A stretch of 6,650 nt of DNA. It comes from Methanosarcinales archaeon. GTDB taxonomy: Archaea; Halobacteriota; Syntropharchaeia; Alkanophagales; Methanospirareceae. This document shows, piece after piece, positions 1 through 5,673 of the stretch. The position numbers were made by a program, and so were the translations under genes. Below the pieces are notes generated by a model, which was given only the letters and a program-made list of their open reading frames with translations, ran no database searches and was not told where the DNA came from. Where the stretch lies: contig JAODGL010000184.1 in NCBI GenBank assembly GCA_025464585.1, forward strand, positions 1 to 6,650, in the 5' to 3' direction. Positions within the stretch are counted from its first letter, which is position 1; each line of letters opens with the position of its first letter.

Positions 1-1074
1 CTGAGCGAGATTAAAGGTGTGGATTATGGATTAGTGGGATTGATGGCACTCGCAACCATGTATATCGCCAATACAGGCGACTTTGCTCTCGTTCTGGCAG
101 CACTTGTTCTCGTTTCCGTGCCGACTTATATCCTGGTTATGGTTAGGGAGGGTGGTGCAAACGTAGAGGTCGGAATCAAATATATTACGTTTATGGTTTT
201 CGCTACTGTTTTGTTCTTAATCGGTGCAGTCATCCTCGCTTATACCAGGAACTCGTTTGATGGTCTTCTGTACATACTTGGCTATGTAATGCTTGTCATG
301 GGTTTAAGTCTTGAAGTAGGAGTGGCACCGCTACACGAGTGGGTTCCGGATGTTTTCACATCCGCAGACCCAATTCCCATCTCAATCATCGCCTCTCTTG
401 CCAAAATCGTTCCTTTTTTCGCTGCTTTGTGGATACTAATCTATACTGCAAGTACTCTAACGTCGTCAATAACCATATTTACTGCCGTGCTTGCTGCTAT
501 ATCCATGTTTACCGGTAACATAGGAGCTTTGACATCAAAAGAGCATGCAAGGGTTCTCGCTTACTCTACGGTTGCCAATATGGGCTATGTTTTAACATGC
601 CTGGTCGTAGTCATCAAGCCAACCCCGGAGTTCATCGGTTTTGCATTGATGGGCGGATTACTCATGCTGTTTGCAAACGCAGCCGGGAAGATAGGGTTTT
701 TCAATGCAATAAAGGGAGAAGGAGCTTACTCACCTTTGATGTACCTCCTTGCCTTCTCTTTCATCGGCGTGCCGCCGCTAATGGGATTCTGGGGTAAATT
801 CTTTATTCTCTCTTCGCTGGTTAAAGTTGGACTTTTCATGGCTGAAGCAGGATATGTCTATATTGTGGTAGCTGCACTCATAGTGATAAATTCTGCTATC
901 TCTATTCCTTATTACATTCGGCTTGCAAGTGAGCTGGGCATAGGCTGGGAAACAAATCTCACTAATTTCATTGCTGTTTCTGTGGTAATAATAATTTTAA
1001 TTACCGTAGTTCCACCAAATTGGTTCTTTGAGGGTATGAGAGTTCTTGCTCAAACGATAGGAATTGGAATATAG
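1..1074 (+). CDS. fpoN: F420H2 dehydrogenase antiporter-like membrane subunit N (NuoN/FpoN/FqoN type), 5' truncated by window
   Basis: Membrane subunit N of the complex I family, one of the Mrp-antiporter-like proton channels in the membrane arm. The frame is open from base 1 with no stop, so the true start lies upstream. A GTG at 19 is available but gives only 351 residues, against roughly 480 for the family, so about four N-terminal helices are probably missing. Numbering below is from that GTG. About ten hydrophobic helices are visible. Family landmarks are IKY at 53-55, APLHEWVPDVF at 103-113, the TM7 lysine K129 in ASLAKI, GNIGAL then RVLAYSTVANMGY at 166-190, and GFWGKF with the TM12-type lysine K260. 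The pattern fits NuoN better than NuoL or NuoM, as does its position just before subunit A. The TM5 glutamate of the usual LELLSLPLY motif is valine here (V30). The KR of the usual KRxLAYSS motif is Ala-Arg. The gene ends 14 bases before the A gene. Confidence 0.9.
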   Translation: MSEIKGVDYGLVGLMALATMYIANTGDFALVLAALVLVSVPTYILVMVREGGANVEVGIKYITFMVFATVLFLIGAVILAYTRNSFDGLLYILGYVMLVMGLSLEVGVAPLHEWVPDVFTSADPIPISIIASLAKIVPFFAALWILIYTASTLTSSITIFTAVLAAISMFTGNIGALTSKEHARVLAYSTVANMGYVLTCLVVVIKPTPEFIGFALMGGLLMLFANAAGKIGFFNAIKGEGAYSPLMYLLAFSFIGVPPLMGFWGKFFILSSLVKVGLFMAEAGYVYIVVAALIVINSAISIPYYIRLASELGIGWETNLTNFIAVSVVIIILITVVPPNWFFEGMRVLAQTIGIGI

Positions 1075-1079
1075 GAGGG
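1074..1079 (+). promoter_or_regulatory. Shine-Dalgarno site of subunit A gene
   Basis: GGAGGG overlaps the last base of the subunit N stop codon. GGAGG ends 10 bases before the ATG at 1089. It is a strong match to the archaeal anti-Shine-Dalgarno sequence and supports that ATG as the start. Confidence 0.7.
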
Positions 1080-1088
1080 AGAAGAGAA

Positions 1089-1439
1089 ATGATAGAAAAC
1101 GCAGCAGTAGTAGGATTGTTGCTTGCAGTTTGCGTACTCATGGACATCGTGCTTCTTATCCTCAGTAAAATCTGGCCGAGATACCATCCCACAGAAGTGA
1201 AGATGTCAAGGTGGGAATCAGGGAACATCCCGATAAAAAATCCGAAGTATACGCTTCCAATGCAATATTTCGGTTTTATGTTCATGTTCATGGCAGCAGA
1301 GCCAATCCTCGTTATCCTGCTCTTACTTTCTGCTTATCCGACGGTTCATTTATATCCGGTTTTATTGCTGCTCTCTCTTTTGCTGCTACTGCCCGCAATT
1401 TACGTGGGTTACAAGGTATCAGTTGGGGAAGTGAGGTAA
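1089..1439 (+). CDS. fpoA: F420H2 dehydrogenase membrane subunit A (NuoA/FpoA/FqoA, ND3 family)
   Basis: Small membrane subunit A of 116 residues, a normal length for the ND3/NuoA family. It has three hydrophobic helices, roughly residues 5-26, 58-81 and 88-110. The long TM1-TM2 loop borders the quinone cavity in known complex I structures. WESGNIP at 42-48 occupies the place of the family YECG motif, and MQYFGF followed by AAEPILV at 69-75 occupies the place of the FDxE helix. The functional glutamate E71 is kept, but its partner aspartate is alanine (A69). The loop cysteine of the ECG motif is serine (S44). The ATG start is backed by the upstream GGAGGG. The gene sits 14 bases after subunit N and 2 bases before the BCD fusion, in the usual N-A-B order of archaeal clusters. 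The sequence is divergent, so the call rests on helix pattern, loop motif and position together. Confidence 0.9.
   Translation: MIENAAVVGLLLAVCVLMDIVLLILSKIWPRYHPTEVKMSRWESGNIPIKNPKYTLPMQYFGFMFMFMAAEPILVILLLLSAYPTVHLYPVLLLLSLLLLLPAIYVGYKVSVGEVR
1433..1437 (+). promoter_or_regulatory. Shine-Dalgarno site deciding the BCD fusion start
   Basis: GAGGT lies at the 3' end of the subunit A gene, 4 bases before the ATG at 1442. The same reading frame is open upstream to an ATG at 1211, but the 77 codons before 1442 lie wholly inside subunit A in another frame and encode nothing NuoB-like. The ATG at 1442 with this site is therefore the start to use. Confidence 0.7.
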
Positions 1440-1441
1440 AA

Positions 1442-3763
1442 ATGGAAGAAGGAGATAAGGATAGGAACATACGCATTCTCCGTTCGGGCGTATTCACGCC
1501 TTTGAGGAGATGGGGGACGAAGTGGAGTCTATGGCCGTGTCATTTTGTCACTTCTTGCTGTGGTGTTGAGCTGGCGCATGCTTTTGCATGTGGATTTGAT
1601 GGCGAAAGATTGGGTACGTTAAATATGGGTATTTCGAGGCAGGCGAATTTTATCATTGTCGAGGGCACGATAACGAGGAAGATGGCGCGTGCGTTGAGAA
1701 TTGTATGGGAGCAAATGCCGGACCCGAAGTTTGTAAATGTGATAGGAGCATGTGGTCAGCGAGGAGGAATATTCTGGAACAGTTATAACTTAACGCGTCC
1801 TTCAGAGATAGTGCCGGTGGATTTCTTTATCCCGGGGTGTCCGATAACCCCAGAGGGTCTTTTAAGAGGTGTAAGAGCGGTTCAAGAGAAGATAGAAGGC
1901 AGGGATAGAACAACCATAAAATTTAAGACTGCGGAGTTACCTTCAGAAGGAGGAAAAGGGAAGGAAAGCAGGGTACCAACCACGGCGAAGATATTTGCTC
2001 CAACTCCTTTAATCAAAGTGGACGTGCCAAAGGAGGTAGATTGGGATTTTGGAGAGGACCTGGTGAAGAGTCTAAAAGCTCAACTTGGTGGTCTTTATAA
2101 GAGCATCACCATCACCGATAAGAACAGGATAGCGATAAAAACAACGCCGGAGAACTTAGTGAAGGTTGTGAGGGAGCTAAGCGGCACGACGGGAATAGAC
2201 CACGTGAAGAATGTGAACGTGATAGATGTACCACACGAAAGGAAGTTTATCGTTGAATATATGGTATCGAGTTATAGCGAGGAGCTTATGCCTGTTATTA
2301 TAACGGTCTTCACAGAAATAGGAAGAGAAGCAGAACCGGTATTCCCAAGCCTTACAGCTCTGTGGGAAAGTGTGGATTATTCAGAAAGGGAAATGCATGA
2401 CTTCTTCGGCATTCGGTTTGAAGGGAATGAAGGGATGAACGGGAAGTTCTTGCTTGCTCCGGAGACGCAGACTCCATTAAGGAAGGATTTTAAGCTTGAA
2501 GAGGAGCGGTATGTTTTAGAGGATGGTGTTCCTTTCGCACCCAAAATCGAACTACCCTCAGACCTCAAGATGCCGGTTTCGGAAGAACTTCTGGAAGAAG
2601 CGGAGAAGAGTGATGACTTTGTTGTTCTTGTAGGACCACATCACACAGGCAGCGGTCATCTGAGGTGGATAATGCGATTAAAAGGGGATCTCATTGTGGA
2701 CATCATTCCTGATCCCGGATACGTTCACAGGTCAATGGAGAAACTTGCTGAAAATCGGCTGTACATCCAGAATATACCGCTGTTCGAGCGTGCGAATATA
2801 AGTGACCCCTTCAATATGAACCTTGGATATGTCCGTGCGATAGAGAAAGCGCTTGGGATTGAAGTTCCGGAAAGAGCGAAATATATACGAACAATAATGG
2901 CGGAACTTTCGAGGATAGGTGCATTCTTCTACGACTCCGGGATATTATCCCTATTCACCGGGCATTCAACCGGGTTTATGTATGTATGGGCGATAAGGGA
3001 GATGATTCTTGAAGCGGTAGTAAGAATGACCGGTTCGCGATGCACACCATCCTTTATCATTCCGGGCGGGATAAGACGGGATATTTCTGATGACGTTCTT
3101 AACATGACGAGCAACTTCACTTCTGCGATAAATAAAAGGCTGCGGAAGTTTGAAGACATATTTATCTATAATCCCGTGTTCATAGCGAGAACAAAAGGTG
3201 TTGGAGTCCTGACGAGGGAAGAAGCAATACGGTACGGCATTGTGGGTCCTTTCCTGCGTGCATCCGGGGTTGACTATGATATAAGGAAAGTGGAGCCTTA
3301 TGAAGCTTACGATAAGCTTGATTGGGAAGTCACGACAGGCGATGCTGGGGACTCTCTCGGCAGGTATATGGGCAGGTACGAGGAGATAAAACAGAGCCTG
3401 AGAATCCTGAAGCAGGCGGTGGATGCGGTGAAGAGGATGCCAAGAGGGGCGGTCATAAGCGAAGAAGTGCTTGGAGAATACAGGGAGGCATCAAAAGACA
3501 TAAAGGGTCATTTGTTCCATGCTTATGGTAATCTCGTGCTACCAAAAGGCGAGTGGACTTCGGTTACTGAGGCAGGAAGAGGCACACTTCTATATTCAAT
3601 CATAAGCGATGGCGAGTCAAATGTCCCCTATCGTGTGAGGATTGTAACACCGTGCTGGATGAATCTGAGGGGGATAATAGAAGCATCAAAAGGAGAAAGA
3701 GTAGCGGATTTCTGGGCGGTCTATGGAAGTTTTGGATACTTCCCGCCAGAAGCAGATAGGTAG
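1442..3763 (+). CDS. fpoBCD: F420H2 dehydrogenase fused subunits B-C-D (NuoB/C/D, FpoBCD)
   Basis: One continuous 773-residue protein carrying three complex I peripheral-arm subunits. Residues about 10-155 are subunit B. All four ligands of cluster N2 are present: the tandem pair C39-C40, C104 in GACGQRGG and C133 in PGCP. Residues about 190-352 are subunit C, with PSLTALWES at 302-310, SEREMHDFFGI at 314-324 and PLRKDF at 345-350. Residues about 392-773 are subunit D, with GPHHTGSGH at 398-406, GYVHRSMEKLAENR at 426-439, IPGGIRRDI at 540-548, GPFLRASGVDYDIRK at 602-616 and the terminal Asp-Arg typical of NuoD. Linkers near 155-190 and 352-392 are charged and low in motifs. No stop, frameshift or internal Shine-Dalgarno start breaks the fusion. 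The D domain lacks the nickel-binding cysteine pairs of [NiFe] hydrogenases, so it is a dehydrogenase-type subunit. In the quinone pocket, the Tyr of the DRLDY motif is Ile453. The gene is 2 bases after A and 23 before H. Confidence 0.95.
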   Translation: MEEGDKDRNIRILRSGVFTPLRRWGTKWSLWPCHFVTSCCGVELAHAFACGFDGERLGTLNMGISRQANFIIVEGTITRKMARALRIVWEQMPDPKFVNVIGACGQRGGIFWNSYNLTRPSEIVPVDFFIPGCPITPEGLLRGVRAVQEKIEGRDRTTIKFKTAELPSEGGKGKESRVPTTAKIFAPTPLIKVDVPKEVDWDFGEDLVKSLKAQLGGLYKSITITDKNRIAIKTTPENLVKVVRELSGTTGIDHVKNVNVIDVPHERKFIVEYMVSSYSEELMPVIITVFTEIGREAEPVFPSLTALWESVDYSEREMHDFFGIRFEGNEGMNGKFLLAPETQTPLRKDFKLEEERYVLEDGVPFAPKIELPSDLKMPVSEELLEEAEKSDDFVVLVGPHHTGSGHLRWIMRLKGDLIVDIIPDPGYVHRSMEKLAENRLYIQNIPLFERANISDPFNMNLGYVRAIEKALGIEVPERAKYIRTIMAELSRIGAFFYDSGILSLFTGHSTGFMYVWAIREMILEAVVRMTGSRCTPSFIIPGGIRRDISDDVLNMTSNFTSAINKRLRKFEDIFIYNPVFIARTKGVGVLTREEAIRYGIVGPFLRASGVDYDIRKVEPYEAYDKLDWEVTTGDAGDSLGRYMGRYEEIKQSLRILKQAVDAVKRMPRGAVISEEVLGEYREASKDIKGHLFHAYGNLVLPKGEWTSVTEAGRGTLLYSIISDGESNVPYRVRIVTPCWMNLRGIIEASKGERVADFWAVYGSFGYFPPEADR

Positions 3764-3774
3764 TATAGTAGGTA

Positions 3775-3780
3775 GGTGAT
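3775..3780 (+). promoter_or_regulatory. Shine-Dalgarno site of subunit H gene
   Basis: AGGTGAT spans 3774-3780 (core GGTGAT 3775-3780). It matches the extended archaeal Shine-Dalgarno sequence and lies 6 bases before the ATG at 3787. An out-of-frame ATG at 3779 stops after three codons and is not a start. The 23-base gap holds no promoter that I can see. Confidence 0.65.
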
Positions 3781-3786
3781 GAAAAG

Positions 3787-4887
3787 ATGATTGACATAAA
3801 CACCGTCATAACCGGGCTGGGAATCGCGGGCAATCAGGTGAGCATACCTATTATACAGCAGATGCTGGACCTGCTGCCCGAAATCCCGATGATAAAATTA
3901 ATAATCTCATTTATCCTCTGGAAACCGTTTTTCGCAGCACTGATTTGCCCTGGTTTCACAACTCTGGGCATATTACTGCTCTTTTTCCCGTGGATAGAAC
4001 GCAAACTCTGCGGTAGGATACAGTGGCGTGTGGGACCACACGAAATAGTGTGGTGGTTAGGAGGGATAATCCAGTTGCTTGCAGACTCACTTAGATTCCT
4101 TTTCCAGGAGGTGATAGTACATAAAGATGCACATAGACCTTATTTCTTACAGTTTCCTTTTCTTACTTTCATACCCGCTTTGCTCCCTTTGATGTTCATC
4201 CCCGCAGGGAATATCGTGGCAATAGAAACGCCTTATGCAATACAGATAATACTGGCAGTAGTATGCTTATTCCCGCTGTTTATTCTGGGTCTTGGCTGGG
4301 CTTCAAACAGCAGGTTCGCCTTTATCGGCACAGTGCGCGAGGCATTCATGTATTTTGCATACGAGGTCCCATTTATCATTGCCGTTCTTGCAATGATTGT
4401 CCTCTATGGGACTTCTGACCCCGTAGGGATAGCGACTAAGCAGACTATATGGGGGATAATCCTTAACCCAATTGCTGCACTTACGTTTTTTATTGCGGCT
4501 GCGATGGCAACGTCACGGATGCCTTTTGAGATACCGGAAGCGGAGCAGGAGTTAGCCGCTGGACCACATGTTGAGTATTCGGGAATTGCATTCGGGCTTA
4601 TCTACGTGCTGTGTTATGAGAAGGCGTATGTTTTAGCAGGGCTCATGACGATGCTGTTCCTTGGAGGAGGTAGTGGACCGGCAATCGCAGGGCTTGGCGA
4701 CCTATCGGGTGTGATATGGTTCTTACTGAAAGTGGTGATAGTATTGACGACCCTGTTTGTCCTACGGGCGATATATCCAAGGTATAGACTTGACCAGGGT
4801 TTAAGCATCGGGTGGAGTGCAATGCTTTCATTATCCTTAATTGCACTCGCATTGTCAATTGTATTGGTACTGGGAGGAGTGATATGA
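3787..4887 (+). CDS. fpoH: F420H2 dehydrogenase membrane subunit H (NuoH/FpoH/FqoH, ND1 family)
   Basis: Membrane subunit H of 366 residues, slightly longer than the usual 320-350. In complex I this subunit forms much of the quinone-access cavity and the first ion path. It has about eight hydrophobic helices plus an N-terminal stretch of about 35 residues before the first one. Family motifs appear in order: ERKLCGRIQWRVGP at 71-84, GGIIQLLADSLRFLFQE at 92-108, GWASNSRFAFIGTVREAF at 170-187, AYEVP at 191-195, SRMPFEIPEAEQELAAG at 243-259 with HVEYSG at 261-266, and RAIYPRYRLDQ at 327-337. The glutamates of the E-channel and quinone-facing loop are kept (E185, E193, E248, E251, E253, E255, E263). 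The GPN after the first motif is GPH here. The start has a good Shine-Dalgarno site. The stop is one base before the ATG of subunit I, so translation of the two is probably coupled. This is a secure assignment. Confidence 0.96.
   Translation: MIDINTVITGLGIAGNQVSIPIIQQMLDLLPEIPMIKLIISFILWKPFFAALICPGFTTLGILLLFFPWIERKLCGRIQWRVGPHEIVWWLGGIIQLLADSLRFLFQEVIVHKDAHRPYFLQFPFLTFIPALLPLMFIPAGNIVAIETPYAIQIILAVVCLFPLFILGLGWASNSRFAFIGTVREAFMYFAYEVPFIIAVLAMIVLYGTSDPVGIATKQTIWGIILNPIAALTFFIAAAMATSRMPFEIPEAEQELAAGPHVEYSGIAFGLIYVLCYEKAYVLAGLMTMLFLGGGSGPAIAGLGDLSGVIWFLLKVVIVLTTLFVLRAIYPRYRLDQGLSIGWSAMLSLSLIALALSIVLVLGGVI
4873..4877 (+). promoter_or_regulatory. Shine-Dalgarno site of subunit I gene
   Basis: GGAGG lies inside the last codons of the subunit H gene, 11 bases before the ATG at 4889. 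The nearby ATG at 4884 is out of frame with subunit I. The site and the one-base gap suggest coupled translation of H and I. Confidence 0.6.
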
Positions 4888-4888
4888 G

Positions 4889-5620
4889 ATGAAGAAAGTT
4901 ACGGTTCCGGAACAGGGCTTGGGAGAGAAGGTTATAAGGCACGCAACCGCCATAGGCGTGGCGATGAAAGAATCTGTATATCCACTGACGGCGACGGTGT
5001 TTTATCCGCGTGAAAGGAAGAAGATGCCGGATAATTTCCGTGGCTACCTCATGTTTGACCCCGACAAGTGCATTAGTTGCTGGGAGTGTGCTTTTGTATG
5101 TCCTGCGAATGCGATTCAAATGAAAGTGGCACCGAATAAAAGATATTACCCCACGGTAGATTACGGTAAGTGCATCTTCTGCCATTTCTGCGTTGATTCA
5201 TGCTCTGGTGGTGCATTAAAAACAACAAAGATTCATGATGTAGCGTATAAGGATATGGATGAGATGCTCACACTTACCGAGGAGATGCTCGAGGAGCCAG
5301 AGATAATTCGAGAGGATAAAAAGTCAGTGGAGTACGTGATAGACGAGCATGATTTGCATTTGAAGAGGGTGCGGGAAGTAGATACTCTTTTTGTCGCGGT
5401 CACGCCTCCGGTAGAGATACCGATGGTAAGTCAGTGCATAGACAGAGCGAGCTGTATTGGCTGTCGGGTTTGCGAAGAAGTGTGTGAAAGTGGTGCAATT
5501 TCTTCTTCAACAGAACAGCGTGGCATACTGAGAATGAAAATAGATACGGATAAGTGCACGGGCTGTGGATTATGCGTTAAGGAGTGTTCAATGCGGATAT
5601 TGAGACTTGTGAAGAAATAA
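4889..5620 (+). CDS. fpoI: F420H2 dehydrogenase iron-sulfur subunit I (NuoI/FpoI/FqoI) with extra C-terminal 2[4Fe-4S] ferredoxin domain
   Basis: Electron-transfer subunit of 243 residues, longer than the usual 130-180 for NuoI or FpoI. Residues 1-110 are a standard NuoI: an amphipathic N-terminal part, TVFYPRERKKMPDNFRG at 36-52, then two CxxCxxCxxxC motifs at C61/C64/C67/C71 and C95/C98/C101/C105. These would bind the clusters equivalent to N6a and N6b. A charged, Glu-rich linker at about 111-180 follows. Then come two more complete CxxCxxCxxxC motifs at C189/C192/C195/C199 and C223/C226/C229/C233, with one additional cysteine at C183. The protein therefore has ligands for four [4Fe-4S] clusters. 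The extra domain has no counterpart in ordinary NuoI and may extend the wire toward the F subunit encoded next or to ferredoxin; that is inference. No signal peptide is seen, and the protein should sit on the cytoplasmic side. The gene begins one base after H and is followed by an AT-rich gap with a promoter for F. Confidence 0.95.
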   Translation: MKKVTVPEQGLGEKVIRHATAIGVAMKESVYPLTATVFYPRERKKMPDNFRGYLMFDPDKCISCWECAFVCPANAIQMKVAPNKRYYPTVDYGKCIFCHFCVDSCSGGALKTTKIHDVAYKDMDEMLTLTEEMLEEPEIIREDKKSVEYVIDEHDLHLKRVREVDTLFVAVTPPVEIPMVSQCIDRASCIGCRVCEEVCESGAISSSTEQRGILRMKIDTDKCTGCGLCVKECSMRILRLVKK

Positions 5621-5635
5621 AAAGATAAAAAAATC

Positions 5636-5650
5636 GAAAATCTTATATAA
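5636..5650 (+). promoter_or_regulatory. Archaeal BRE/TATA promoter for the F subunit gene, probably leaderless
   Basis: In the 53-base A-rich gap after subunit I, TTATATAA at 5643-5650 is a near-ideal archaeal TATA box. It is preceded by GAAAAT at 5636-5641, which fits a BRE. Counting about 25-27 bases from the box centre puts the transcription start near 5672, within a few bases of the ATG at 5674. There is no Shine-Dalgarno site before that ATG (the context is AGTACAAAAAATG), which fits a leaderless message. No convincing oligo-T terminator was seen in the gap, so readthrough from the upstream operon remains possible. Confidence 0.7.
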
Positions 5651-5673
5651 TCCTCCTCCTAATAGTACAAAAA

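Noticed and set aside
1211..1441. 77-codon in-frame extension upstream of the BCD fusion start
   Set aside because: It lies entirely inside the subunit A gene in another frame, has no NuoB similarity, and the ATG at 1442 has a Shine-Dalgarno site 4 bases upstream.
2630..3763. Group 4 [NiFe] hydrogenase large subunit instead of NuoD
   Set aside because: The CxxC pairs that bind nickel at the N- and C-terminal ends of hydrogenase large subunits are absent, and the C-terminus has the NuoD-type ending.
4643..5185. Open frame of 180 codons on the minus strand
   Set aside because: It is antisense to the clearly coding subunits H and I, shows no recognisable motif and has no promoter or ribosome site.
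5621..5642. Transcription terminator after subunit I
   Set aside because: The gap is A-rich on the + strand, with no oligo-T run and no clear hairpin, so no terminator can be supported.
5651..5660. TCCTCCTCCT tract between the TATA box and the F start codon
   Set aside because: It is complementary to a Shine-Dalgarno sequence, but it lies upstream of the predicted transcription start, so it would not be in the leaderless mRNA. It is probably just promoter spacer.
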